NCBI GenBank assembly: GCA_017991675.1 | Contig: JAGOQB010000009.1 | Location: 33,289 to 97,288 of the forward strand | Length of the DNA: 64,000 nucleotides | DNA from: Phenylobacterium sp. | GTDB taxonomy: Bacteria > Pseudomonadota > Alphaproteobacteria > Caulobacterales > Caulobacteraceae | Direction of reading: 5' to 3' | Part shown: one piece after another, positions 56,430 through 64,000 of the stretch | Layout: every line of letters starts with the position of its first letter | How positions within the stretch are numbered: position 1 is the first letter of the stretch | Notes under the pieces: model-generated | What the model was told of the DNA's origin: nothing | Seen by the model: the letters and a program-made list of their open reading frames with translations, nothing else | Databases searched by the model: none | Translations under genes and position numbers: made by a program

Positions 56430-57014
56430 TTAGTGGTCGCCGAAGTCGCCTTCCTGCTGACCCGCTCCGCCTTCCAGCATGTCCTGGGCGGCTTGCTCGT
56501 CGGCGGCGCGATCTTCCTCGAACTGCGAGGCGATCACGTTTTCACCGCGGGCTTGGCGCTCGGCCTCGTCCTGGCTGCGGGCGATGTTGATGTTGACGTT
56601 GACCGTCACTTCCGCGTGCAGGCGAACCTTCACGGGATGGACGCCGAGCGTCTTGATCGGCTTGTCCAGGACGACCATCGAGCGGTCGACCTTGCCGCCT
56701 TCGGCGTTGACCATGTCGGCCACGTCGCGACCCGTCACCGAACCGTAGAGCTGGCCGGTTTCGCCAGCCTGACGGATCAGGATGTACGAGGTGCCGTCCA
56801 GGGCTTCGCCAGCCTTGCCGGCGGCGTCCTTGGTCTTCTGGTTGCGCGCTTCGATCTCGGCGCGCTGGGCGTCGAAGATCTTCAGGTTGGCGGCGGTCGC
56901 GCGCAGAGCCTTCTGACGGGGCAGGAGGTAGTTGCGGGCGTAGCCGTCCTTGACGGTGACCACGTCGCCGAGGCCGCCACGGCCTTCGACGCGTTCGAGC
57001 AGAACAACTTTCAT
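56430..57014 (-). CDS. rplI: 50S ribosomal protein L9
   Basis: 194-residue L9, binding 23S rRNA domain V. The N-terminal domain MKVVLLERVEGRGGLGDVVTVKDGYARNYLLPRQKAL is fully typical. The C-terminal domain ends about 150; a 45-residue Glu/Gln/Asp-rich tail (EEDRAADEQAAQDM) extends it, as in some alphaproteobacteria. It is the third gene after rpsR (13-bp gap). Confidence 0.97.
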   Translation of the reverse strand: MKVVLLERVEGRGGLGDVVTVKDGYARNYLLPRQKALRATAANLKIFDAQRAEIEARNQKTKDAAGKAGEALDGTSYILIRQAGETGQLYGSVTGRDVADMVNAEGGKVDRSMVVLDKPIKTLGVHPVKVRLHAEVTVNVNINIARSQDEAERQARGENVIASQFEEDRAADEQAAQDMLEGGAGQQEGDFGDH

Positions 57015-57027
57015 GTGTCGGTCCCCC

Positions 57028-57300
57028 TTACTTCACGACGTAGGGCAGGAGGGCGAGGAAGCGAGCACGCTTGATGGCGCGAGCCAGTTCGCGTTGCTTC
57101 TTGGCCGACACCGCGGTGATGCGCGACGGCACGATCTTGCCGCGCTCGGAAACGTAGCGCTGCAGCAGCTTGACGTCCTTGTAGTCGATCTTCGGAGCGT
57201 TGGCGCCGGAGAACGGGCACACCTTGCGGCGGCGGAAGAACGGGCGGCGGGCGCCGCCAGCGGCGGGGGCCGACGGAGCGGCGGAGGTTTCGTCAGTCAT
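57028..57300 (-). CDS. rpsR: 30S ribosomal protein S18
   Basis: 90-residue S18. The core [59 protein letters not shown] is diagnostic. The N-terminal Ala/Pro-rich extension of about 20 residues is as expected in this class. It pairs with S6 at the 30S platform; the genes are adjacent. Confidence 0.97.
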   Translation of the reverse strand: MTDETSAAPSAPAAGGARRPFFRRRKVCPFSGANAPKIDYKDVKLLQRYVSERGKIVPSRITAVSAKKQRELARAIKRARFLALLPYVVK

Positions 57301-57317
57301 GGTGATCCCTCCCTTTC

Positions 57318-57680
57318 TTAGCTTTGGAATTCTTCACGGCGCGGTTCGCGTTCGCGATCGCGGCGAGCCAGAACCGGGGAGAGCTCGAGGTCCAGTTCCT
57401 CGACGCGAACGGTCAGCGTGCGCAGCACGTCTTCGTTCAGCGAGAGCTGGCGCTCCATCTCCTTCACCGCCGCCGGCGGGGCGTCGATGGCGAGCAGGGA
57501 GTAGTGGCCCTTGCGGTTCTTCTTGATGCGGTAGGTCAGGTTGCGCAGACCCCAGTACTCGATCTTCGCGACGGAACCGCCGCCTTCTTCGATCAGAGCC
57601 TTGATTTGGTCGTTGAGGGCTTCAGCCTGTTGCGGCGAGATATCCTGCCGCGAGATAACAACGTGCTCGTAGAGCGCCAT
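57318..57680 (-). CDS. rpsF: 30S ribosomal protein S6
   Basis: 120-residue S6, begins [20 protein letters not shown] and ends in a charged RREEFQS tail. GGAA about 3-6 bases before the ATG (AAAGGAACC). The chosen ATG gives the normal length; longer frames upstream are not real. First gene of the operon; the leader has two hairpins and a candidate promoter. Confidence 0.97.
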   Translation of the reverse strand: MALYEHVVISRQDISPQQAEALNDQIKALIEEGGGSVAKIEYWGLRNLTYRIKKNRKGHYSLLAIDAPPAAVKEMERQLSLNEDVLRTLTVRVEELDLELSPVLARRDREREPRREEFQS

Positions 57681-57757
57681 GGTTCCTTTTCCCGTTTGGA
57701 AGGCGGCGCTGGCGGCGTCGGGTTGAGCGCCGAAAACGATGGCTCTTGAGGCGCGGC

Positions 57758-57818
57758 GACCGGGAGTTTCCCGATCCTTTCGCGTTCCGGCCCAAGACCG
57801 CCTTCCGTGAAGAGGCGG
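57758..57818 (-). other. Structured rpsF leader (two stem-loops)
   Basis: On the minus strand the leader has a bulged hairpin (57798-57818; arms CCGC and CTTC pair with GAAG and GCGG around a CGT loop and an AG bulge) and, nearer to rpsF, GATCGGGA-AAC-TCCCGGTC (57758-57776). Ribosomal operons starting with rpsF often carry an S6:S18-binding leader; whether this is that motif is not proven. Confidence 0.4.
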
Positions 57819-57819
57819 G

Positions 57820-57848
57820 CTAGTACGGGAAAAGCGGTTGCAGGGCAA
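57820..57848 (-). promoter_or_regulatory. Candidate rpsF operon promoter
   Basis: Minus-strand TTGCCC (complement of 57843-57848), 17 bases, TACTAG (complement of 57820-57825). Transcription would begin near 57813 and give a leader of about 130 nt. Confidence 0.3.
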
Positions 57849-57920
57849 GGCTTTTCCGTGTGTTGCCAGGTCTGCCGCCGCGGTGCAGCTTCGCGCCTCC
57901 TGCAATCGAAGGTTGGGTAT

Positions 57921-58430
57921 ATGTGGGCGCGGATCGGAACGAGCTTGGCCACGGGACTGGCGGCGCTGCTTCTGGCGGGCGCGGCGAGCGCCCAGACGGC
58001 GCCCTCTGCACGCCAGCTGGATCTGGCGCAGCGCTACGTCAAGGCGATGAATCTTGAGGTGTCGATGGCCACCATGATGGACCAGCTGGCGCCGACCATA
58101 ATGCAGGGAAGTCTGGACAGCTTGCCGGCCGAGAAGCGCGAGGCGGCCATGAGCGTGATGCGCCAAGTGTCGCAGAACATGATGACCAAGATGGGCGCGC
58201 AGATGGCGCCGATCCTGGCCGAGGTGTTCACCGAGAAGGAACTCGAGGACGTCGTGGCGTTCTACGAGGGGCCCAGCGGCAAGGCGATGATCGAGAAGAC
58301 CCCGCAACTCGGCGCCAAGATGGCCCCGCTGATGAAGGAGCTCATGCCCGAGATGCAATCCGAAATGATCGCGGGCATGTGCGAGGTCCTCGATTGCGAC
58401 CAGAAGGTTCCGAGCGCGACGCCGTCGTAG
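57921..58430 (+). CDS. DUF2059 domain protein, exported
   Basis: 169-residue protein with a signal peptide (about 1-25, [15 protein letters not shown]) and a helical DUF2059 domain: [29 protein letters not shown] is diagnostic. The last residues include an Cys pair ([10 protein letters not shown]). Function unknown, periplasmic. ATG 57921 gives the signal peptide. It converges with the peroxiredoxin gene. Confidence 0.87.
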   Translation: MWARIGTSLATGLAALLLAGAASAQTAPSARQLDLAQRYVKAMNLEVSMATMMDQLAPTIMQGSLDSLPAEKREAAMSVMRQVSQNMMTKMGAQMAPILAEVFTEKELEDVVAFYEGPSGKAMIEKTPQLGAKMAPLMKELMPEMQSEMIAGMCEVLDCDQKVPSATPS

Positions 58431-58433
58431 CCG

Positions 58434-58979
58434 CTACTTCGGATGCTTGGCGCGCCAGGCCTTCACCGCGGTGAGGGTCTCGGTGACGTGGTCGTTCGCC
58501 TTCAGGTCGGAATAGGCGTGGATGACCTCGCCGGAGGGCGAGATTACGTAGGACGTGCGGTTCGACCAGCCCGGCTTGACCGCCAGGGTCGCGTCGTAGG
58601 TGGCGGCGATCTTGGCGCTCGGGTCGGCGGCGACCGGGAACTTGCCTGAGCACTTCTCGGTGTCGGCCGAGAACGAGGCGAGCTTGTCGAGGTTGCCGGC
58701 GGTGACGCCGATGACGGTCGCGCCCTGGGCCTTGAACTGATCAATCGATTCCGCGAACAGGCGCGCCTCGAGGTTGCAGCCGGCGGTTTCGGCGGCAGGG
58801 AAGAAGTACAGCACGACCGGACCGCTCTTGCGCGCCTGGGCCATCGAAAAGGTTATCGGCTTGCCCGCCTGGAAGCCCTGGGCGGTGAAGTCCGGGGCCT
58901 TGGCGCCCTCCTTGAGCGCGGCGAATGCGGGAGTGGCGGCGAGCGCCGCGACGGCGGCGGCGAGTGCGAGACGGCGCAT
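58434..58979 (-). CDS. Exported peroxiredoxin (AhpC/TSA, Bcp-like)
   Basis: 181-residue thiol peroxidase with a signal peptide (MRRLALAAAVAALAATPAFA), so it acts in the periplasm. The peroxidatic site is PAAETAGCNLEARLF, in which the Cys follows the family P-x-x-x-T-x-x-C spacing; a second Cys (TEKCSGKF) may resolve it. It likely reduces hydrogen peroxide or organic hydroperoxides. The divergent cpa locus starts 197 bp away. Confidence 0.9.
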   Translation of the reverse strand: MRRLALAAAVAALAATPAFAALKEGAKAPDFTAQGFQAGKPITFSMAQARKSGPVVLYFFPAAETAGCNLEARLFAESIDQFKAQGATVIGVTAGNLDKLASFSADTEKCSGKFPVAADPSAKIAATYDATLAVKPGWSNRTSYVISPSGEVIHAYSDLKANDHVTETLTAVKAWRAKHPK

Positions 58980-59087
58980 GTGGGATCCTCCGGAATCCCT
59001 TGCACTATAGGCGCCCGGCGGCAGCTTGTCTGCGCGCCGAATATCGGCCGAAACACGGACCGCGGCCCACCGTACGCTTGGCCTTGG

Positions 59088-59115
59088 TTGACGCGGCGTT
59101 GACCATCTTTATTAC
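59088..59115 (+). promoter_or_regulatory. Candidate promoter for the cpa locus
   Basis: TTGACG (59088-59093), 16 bases, TATTAC (59110-59115), about 60 bp before the cpaB ATG. TTGACG matches the Caulobacter-type -35. The gap 58980-59176 shows no gene otherwise. Confidence 0.35.
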
Positions 59116-59176
59116 GGTTATCGCAACAGCGGCCGCCCTAACTCATTGATGTAGCGTAGCATCCAGGGGTGGGGCG

Positions 59177-60046
59177 ATGCGAGTTGGGACTATGGTGAGC
59201 TTGGGCGCCTCCGCCGCGCTTGGGCTCGGTGCGTTGTTCGTGGCCAAGGTCGCGTTGCCGGCGCACGGCGATGTCGCCGCCGCGGCGACGCCGGCGCCGG
59301 TCGTGAGCGGCGTGCCGGTCGTGGTCGCCGCCAAGGACATCAAGTACGGCGAGCGCCTCGACGCCAGCCATCTCAAGCTTGTCCAGATCCCGCGCGATGC
59401 GGCGCCGGCCGGCGCGTTCACCACTGTCGATCAGGTGCTCGCCCAGGACCACGGGGGCGCGCCGGTGGCGCTGTCGGCGATCCTGGCGCGCGAGGCGTTG
59501 TTGCCGACCAGGCTGAGCGGGCCCGGCGCCCGTCCGTCCGTCGCGGCCGAGATCGGCGCCGGCATGCGCGCCTATACGATCGGGGTGTCGGACATCTCGG
59601 GCGTCGGGGGCCACGCCCTGCCGGGCGACCGTGTCGACGTGGTGCTGATGCGGAACCTGTCGGACGACAACAGCCGCAAGATCCTGCAGGCCGAGGTGGT
59701 CATTCAGAATGTTCGGGTGCTGGGGGTCGACCTCAACGCCGACCCCACGTCCAACAAGCCCGAGGCGCCGAGCACCGCGACCCTGGAGGTCAGCGTGCGC
59801 GACGCCCAGAAGCTGGCCGTCGCGGCCAATCTCGGCTCGCTGTCGTTGGCGCTGCGGGCGCTGGGCCAGGCCGAGGTCGAGCCGGCCGCGCCGGTCGGCG
59901 CCCGGGAAGTCGTCGGCGGGGCTCCCCCCGTGGCGCAGGCCGCCGCCGTCCGCCCCTGGCGCGCGCCGACGCCGAGCAGCGGCGCAGGCCGTTCTGTGAT
60001 CACCATCGTCGAGGGGGAGGGCGGGGCCAAGCACCCCGGCGCGTAA
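59177..60046 (+). CDS. cpaB: Flp pilus assembly protein CpaB (RcpC)
   Basis: 289-residue Tad system periplasmic protein. A signal anchor (about 8-30, VSLGASAALGLGALFVAKVAL) precedes the SAF domain (about 45-105, VVVAAKDIKYGERLDASHLKLVQIPRDAAP) and the RcpC domain (YTIGVSDISGVGGHALPGDRVDVVLMR). It likely works with the CpaC secretin channel. AGGGG lies before the ATG. It is the first gene of the visible locus; no prepilin peptidase (cpaA) or pilin (pilA) precedes it. Confidence 0.92.
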   Translation: MRVGTMVSLGASAALGLGALFVAKVALPAHGDVAAAATPAPVVSGVPVVVAAKDIKYGERLDASHLKLVQIPRDAAPAGAFTTVDQVLAQDHGGAPVALSAILAREALLPTRLSGPGARPSVAAEIGAGMRAYTIGVSDISGVGGHALPGDRVDVVLMRNLSDDNSRKILQAEVVIQNVRVLGVDLNADPTSNKPEAPSTATLEVSVRDAQKLAVAANLGSLSLALRALGQAEVEPAAPVGAREVVGGAPPVAQAAAVRPWRAPTPSSGAGRSVITIVEGEGGAKHPGA

Positions 60047-60050
60047 CCCT

Positions 60051-61382
60051 ATGAAGAGCGTTCGTCCGATGTCGCGTATCGCCTTGGCCGCGCTGGCCTG
60101 CGCCCTGGGCATGGCCCATGTCCCGGCCCGGGCCGAGACCTTTGTCAGCGAAGCCGTCCGCAGCCGCACGATCAACGTGCCGAAGAACAAGTCGCTGTCG
60201 TTCCGGCTGGATGGGCCGGCGTCCAAGATCGTGGTCGCCCAGCCGGACACCGCGCAGATCGTGGCCACCACCGACCGCAGCTTCTATGTGCGCGGCAAGA
60301 CCTTGGGCGCCACCAACCTGCTGATCTACGGCCAGGGCGGGGCGCTGCAGGAAGTGGTCGACGTGCGGGTCGGCTACGACGCCGAGGCCCTGCAGTCGGA
60401 TCTGGCGGCCGCCATCCCCGGCGAGGTCATCAAGGTCCGCAACCTGGGTGAAGGCCTGCTGCTGACCGGCGAGGTCTCCACGACCGCCGTCGCCGCGAAG
60501 GCCAAAACCCTGGCCGACAAGTTCGCGCCGGAGAGCGTCACCAGCGCCCTGACCGTCCGCGCCTCGCAGCAGGTGATTTTGGAGGTCCGGGTTCTCGAAG
60601 CCGGCCGTTCGGACCTGAAGGACATCGGGTTCAACCTGGCCGCCACCGACGGGGTCAATTTCGCGCTGGCCACCGGTTCGGGCCTGATCGGGCCGAGCAC
60701 GGCGCAAGGGGTGCTGCAGGTCCGCGGCTCGATCGGGTCGGTCGACATCGACCTGATGCTGCAGGCGCTGGAGGAGAAGGGCGTCGTGCGCACCCTGGCG
60801 CGGCCGAATCTGGTCGCGCTTTCGGGCCAGAAGGCCAGTTTCCTGGCTGGCGGCGAGTTTCCGTTCCCGGTGCCGAACGGCCGCGACTCGGTGTCGATCG
60901 ACTTCCGCGAATTCGGGGTGAAGCTCGATTTCGAGCCTGTGGTGCAGGACAACGGCCTGATCCGGTTGCTGGTCGCGCCGGAGGTCAGCGCGCTCGACAC
61001 CCGCGCCAACTTGCGGCTGAACGGCATGGAGGTGCCTTCGCTGACCGTGCGGCGGGCGGCCACGACGGTGGAGCTGAAGTCGGGCGAGAGCTTTGCGGTC
61101 GCGGGCCTGTTCCAGCAGGACTACGCCAATGCGATCCGCCAGTTGCCGGGGATCGGCCAGGTGCCGGTGATCGGCTCGCTGTTCCGATCGGCGCGCTGGA
61201 AGCGCCAGGAAACGGAGCTGGTGATCATCGTCACGCCGCGCCTGGCCACCGCCGAGGATCTGACCGGCGAGACCCGGATCATGGCTGGGCGCGAAACCAA
61301 TCCGATCGACCTGATCCTCCTGGGCATGGCGCTCGACAAGCCGTTGTCGGCGCCGGTCGGGACAGGTCCGGCAGGACAGTAA
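60051..61382 (+). CDS. cpaC: Type II/Tad secretin CpaC (RcpA)
   Basis: 443-residue outer-membrane secretin for Tad pilus. Signal peptide (about 7-29) then the N-terminal domain RTINVPKNKSLSFRLDGPASKIVVAQPDTAQI, a BON-like segment, and the secretin domain (about 215-395) with VRTLARPNLVALSGQKASFLAGGEFP and LPGIGQVPVIGSLFRS. It is coupled to cpaB by a 4-bp gap. CpaD, which normally follows, is absent here. Confidence 0.94.
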   Translation: MKSVRPMSRIALAALACALGMAHVPARAETFVSEAVRSRTINVPKNKSLSFRLDGPASKIVVAQPDTAQIVATTDRSFYVRGKTLGATNLLIYGQGGALQEVVDVRVGYDAEALQSDLAAAIPGEVIKVRNLGEGLLLTGEVSTTAVAAKAKTLADKFAPESVTSALTVRASQQVILEVRVLEAGRSDLKDIGFNLAATDGVNFALATGSGLIGPSTAQGVLQVRGSIGSVDIDLMLQALEEKGVVRTLARPNLVALSGQKASFLAGGEFPFPVPNGRDSVSIDFREFGVKLDFEPVVQDNGLIRLLVAPEVSALDTRANLRLNGMEVPSLTVRRAATTVELKSGESFAVAGLFQQDYANAIRQLPGIGQVPVIGSLFRSARWKRQETELVIIVTPRLATAEDLTGETRIMAGRETNPIDLILLGMALDKPLSAPVGTGPAGQ

Positions 61383-61405
61383 CGGGTGAGTTCGAGGTCG
61401 CAGTC

Positions 61406-62593
61406 ATGACCCATTGGAGCCTTCTTGGTCGGCGCGTTCTGGCGGTGGGACCCGGTCTCGCGCCGCTGGCGCGGGGACCGCTGTTCGGCGCGGCGCTGGA
61501 GAGTGCGGGGCTGGAGCGATTGGCCGAGGCCAGGCGAGCAGTGGTCGATCTGGCGCTGGTCGATGTCGATGCTCACGAGCCGCAGGCGCTGACGGCGGCG
61601 CTGGACGCCCTGGCGGCGTCGGGCCAGGCGCCGCCGGTGTTGCTGGTGGGCGGCAGGCTGCCCGCCGGCCTGGTGCGTGCAGCGATGCGGTTGCCGCAGT
61701 CCGACGTGCTGGAGCCGCCCTACAGCGACGACCAGGTGCGCGAGGCGGTGTTCGGGCTGCTGGATGCGGCCGGCGCCGAGGCTCCGGCGGCGGCGGAGAG
61801 CACGTCGCGCTGCTGGTCTGTCGTCGGCGCGGTCGGCGGGGCCGGGGCGACGACCCTGGCGATCGAGTTCGCGGCGCTGCTGGCGACGCGGGCCAATCGC
61901 GACCATGCGGTTTGCCTGATCGACCTGCATCTCGCCGATGGGGCCGCGGCCGCCTATCTCGGAGCCGCAGCGGCCATGGGACTGGCCGAATTCGGTCCGG
62001 CCGCCGAGCGCATGGACGCGGCGCTGCTGGCGGCGTTCACGACGCCGATCGCCAAGGGCCTGGACCTGCTGGCCTGTCCGCGCGATCCGCTCGCCTTCGA
62101 GCAGATCTCCAAGGACGCGGTGCTGCGGATCCTCGAGATCGCCTGCGAGGCTTATGAGTACGTGATCATCGACATGCCCCGGCATCGTCGTCCCTGGACG
62201 CTCGAAGTCCTGGCCGGCTCCGACGAGATCTTCGTGGTTTCGGAGCTGACGGTGCCGGCGCTGCTGGCCGCTCGGGCGCTGGCCGGCGAGATCGAGGCCG
62301 GTCTTCCGGTCGGCGTGCGGACCCGCATCGTGCTCAACCGCCTGGCCAGCCGGATGTTCGGGCCCGCGCCCTCGATGGCCGAGGCCGAACGGGCGCTGGA
62401 GCGCAAGGCCGAGGCCGGGATCAGCTCCGACTGGGAGGCCGCGGCCGCCTCGGTGAACCTGGGCGGGCCGATCAGCCAGCACCGACCGAAGTCCAAGATC
62501 GTCAGGGACGTGGCGGGCGTCGTCGACCGGTTGCTGGGCGTGCAGACGCCGGCCGCGCGGCGCAGCAGCTGGCGTCCGCGGAGGGCCGCCTGA
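61406..62593 (+). CDS. cpaE: CpaE/TadZ-like pilus assembly ATPase with divergent P-loop
   Basis: 395-residue localisation/assembly ATPase of the Tad system. The N-terminal about 120 residues form a degenerate receiver-like domain (VVDLALVDVDAHEP, DVLEPPYSDDQV), and the C-terminal MinD-like ATPase has GAVGGAGATTL where KGGxGKT would be. The two Walker lysines are missing, suggesting weak or no ATP hydrolysis; many CpaE proteins have altered P-loops. It directly follows cpaC, without cpaD, and is shorter than Caulobacter CpaE. Confidence 0.85.
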   Translation: MTHWSLLGRRVLAVGPGLAPLARGPLFGAALESAGLERLAEARRAVVDLALVDVDAHEPQALTAALDALAASGQAPPVLLVGGRLPAGLVRAAMRLPQSDVLEPPYSDDQVREAVFGLLDAAGAEAPAAAESTSRCWSVVGAVGGAGATTLAIEFAALLATRANRDHAVCLIDLHLADGAAAAYLGAAAAMGLAEFGPAAERMDAALLAAFTTPIAKGLDLLACPRDPLAFEQISKDAVLRILEIACEAYEYVIIDMPRHRRPWTLEVLAGSDEIFVVSELTVPALLAARALAGEIEAGLPVGVRTRIVLNRLASRMFGPAPSMAEAERALERKAEAGISSDWEAAAASVNLGGPISQHRPKSKIVRDVAGVVDRLLGVQTPAARRSSWRPRRAA

Positions 62594-63963
62594 TGGCCCG
62601 CTTCACGCTCGTCCCAAAACCTGCGCCGGCGGCGCCGGAAGCCCGGCCGGTGGAGGTTGCTCCGGCCCCGCCGCCTGCGCCGGCGCCCACCGACCACCTG
62701 CTCGACATCAAACTCAAGCTGCATGCGCGGCTGATCGACGAACTGGACCTGTCCAAGCTGGAGAGCCTGGCCGAGGGCGAGCTGCGGCGCCAGGTGATGG
62801 CGCTGGTGGCCGATTTCGCCCGCGCCGAACGTCTGGTCCTGAACACCACCGAACTGGAGGAGCTGGGCGCTTCGGTTCACGACGAGATGGTGGGCCTGGG
62901 ACCGATCGAACCGCTGCTCAAGGACGACAGCGTCAACGACATCCTGATCAACGGCCCGTTCCAGGTCTATGTCGAGCGGCGAGGGGAGCTGGAGCCGACG
63001 CCGGTCCGGTTCCGCGACAACGACCACCTGTTGCGCATCGTCAACCGCATCGTCGCCGGCGTTGGTCGGCGCATCGACGAGAGCCAGCCGATGGTCGATG
63101 CGCGCCTGCCCGACGGCAGCCGCGTGAACGCCGCGATCGCGCCGATCGCCATCGACGGCGCCTGCGTCTCGATCCGGAAGTTCTCCAAGAAGCCTTACAC
63201 GCTGGAGAAACTGGTCGAGGTCGGGGCGATGCCGGCCTGCGTCGCCGAGTTCCTGCACGGGGCCGTCAAGGCCCGGGTGTCGACGGTGATCTCCGGCGGG
63301 ACCGGCTCGGGCAAGACGACCTTGCTCAATGCGCTGTCGTCGGCGATCAGCATCAAAGAGCGCCTGATCACCATCGAGGACGCCGCCGAACTGCAGCTGC
63401 AGCAGCCGCACGTGGTGCGCATGGAGACGCGGCCGCCGAACATCGAAGGCAAGGGCGAGATCCGCCAGCGTGAACTGGTCAAGAACGCGCTGCGCATGCG
63501 TCCGGACCGGGTGATCCTGGGCGAGGTCCGCGGCGAGGAAGCCTTCGACATGCTGCAGGCCATGAACACTGGCCACGAAGGCTCGATGGCCACCATCCAC
63601 GCCAATACGCCGCGCGACGCCATCACCCGCCTGGAGCAGATGGTGGCGATGTCGGGAATGAAGCTGTCGCCCGAGGCCGTGCGCGGCCAGATCGCCTCGG
63701 CGGTCGGAATGATCATCCAGATCATGCGGATGTCGGACGGCAAGCGGAAGATGATGAGCGTCAGCGAGATCGTCGGCATGGAGGGCCAGGTGGTCCAGAT
63801 GCAGGAGATCTTCGCCTTCCACCGCAGCCACACGACGGCCGACGGCGTGGTGCACGGCGAGTTCCGGGCCTCGGGCCTGCGTCCGCGCTGCCTGGACGAG
63901 ATGATGCGACGGGGCATCGCCTACGACACCGCCTATTTCGATCCGAGCCGGGTGCTCGGCTGA
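62593..63963 (+). CDS. cpaF: Tad pilus secretion ATPase CpaF (TadA)
   Basis: 456-residue hexameric ATPase that drives pilin assembly. Walker [16 protein letters not shown], Asp box [22 protein letters not shown], Walker [20 protein letters not shown] and His box [16 protein letters not shown] are all clear. The N-terminus is Pro/Ala-rich ([18 protein letters not shown]). It shares one base with cpaE (TGATG) and overlaps tadB similarly. Confidence 0.96.
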   Translation: MARFTLVPKPAPAAPEARPVEVAPAPPPAPAPTDHLLDIKLKLHARLIDELDLSKLESLAEGELRRQVMALVADFARAERLVLNTTELEELGASVHDEMVGLGPIEPLLKDDSVNDILINGPFQVYVERRGELEPTPVRFRDNDHLLRIVNRIVAGVGRRIDESQPMVDARLPDGSRVNAAIAPIAIDGACVSIRKFSKKPYTLEKLVEVGAMPACVAEFLHGAVKARVSTVISGGTGSGKTTLLNALSSAISIKERLITIEDAAELQLQQPHVVRMETRPPNIEGKGEIRQRELVKNALRMRPDRVILGEVRGEEAFDMLQAMNTGHEGSMATIHANTPRDAITRLEQMVAMSGMKLSPEAVRGQIASAVGMIIQIMRMSDGKRKMMSVSEIVGMEGQVVQMQEIFAFHRSHTTADGVVHGEFRASGLRPRCLDEMMRRGIAYDTAYFDPSRVLG

Positions 63964-64000
63964 TGGCGTTCGACGCGACCTCGGTCTACCTGGTGCTGGT
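63963..64000 (+). CDS. Start of the next Tad gene, probably tadB (cut by window end)
   Basis: ATG at 63963 shares its A with the cpaF stop and opens [13 protein letters not shown], hydrophobic after the first residues as in the inner-membrane platform protein TadB that follows cpaF in such loci. Only 12 full codons are visible, so the name rests on position. Confidence 0.6.
   Translation, partial: MAFDATSVYLVL

Noticed and set aside
57318-58358. 346-residue frame ending as rpsF
   Set aside because: S6 starts at 57680; the rest is a noncoding leader and the antisense of DUF2059.
61800-61860. Frameshift or error as the cause of the missing CpaE Walker lysines
   Set aside because: The frame is open through the whole gene with conserved flanks; CpaE families often have altered P-loops.

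Overview
The window is high-GC, densely packed bacterial chromosome. Gene content points to an alphaproteobacterium of the Caulobacterales type (Caulobacter/Phenylobacterium-like): a CpaB-C-E-F Tad pilus locus, TamA/TamB, guaB and guaA in one run with an rRNA methyltransferase and a MAPEG protein, yfgM-bamB-der, and an operator-linked Lrp/alanine racemase/D-amino-acid dehydrogenase block. This placement is inferred from protein families and synteny; no rRNA gene is present to confirm it. I saw no tRNA, rRNA, insertion sequence, prophage or CRISPR array.

Layout. 1-1.8 kb: end of a sulfate ABC transporter (cysW partial, cysA). 1.8-5.2 kb, minus: circularly permuted ATP-grasp, alpha-E and transglutaminase-like genes, a poorly understood peptide-modification operon; the transglutaminase ends in eight glutamines. 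5.5-11.8 kb: tamA-like, tamB and a small lipoprotein. 11.8-15.2 kb: phhA and hspQ on minus, then a structured leader with a possible 27-codon peptide feeding ppx/gppA and rlmE. 15.2-22.2 kb: LysR/MFS divergent pair, then guaB-MAPEG-rsmB-guaA. 22.2-28.3 kb: secreted lipase-like protein, Lrp regulator, catabolic alr, dadA, ridA, a clear terminator, and an Spx/ArsC-like gene.

28.5-37.1 kb: a DUF6249/ECF sigma/membrane protein trio, panB, a small HTH gene, a dicarboxylate-type symporter with a TetR regulator, and then yfgM-bamB-der with its own candidate promoter. 37.1-46.3 kb, mainly minus: SDR, BASS transporter, purF, cvpA, radA, a second alanine racemase and dnaB, with one plus-strand Yip1-like gene. 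46.5-56.3 kb: a TonB-dependent receptor, a 63-residue membrane protein, the six-gene DUF4129-DUF4350-MoxR-DUF58-SpoIIM-RDD operon and a multi-pass membrane protein. 56.4-57.7 kb: rpsF-rpsR-rplI (minus) with a structured leader and a strong terminator. 57.9-59.0 kb: DUF2059 protein and a secreted peroxiredoxin. 59.2 kb to the end: cpaB, cpaC, cpaE, cpaF and the first codons of tadB.

Much of the window serves envelope building (Tam, BamB, YfgM, TonB receptor, MoxR operon, Tad pilus) and purine or D-alanine metabolism. The least understood parts are the ATP-grasp/alpha-E/transglutaminase operon, the MoxR operon, the ECF trio and the reduced Tad locus. Several noncoding inverted repeats look regulatory, the best being a perfect 7-7-7 repeat between the Lrp gene and alr.
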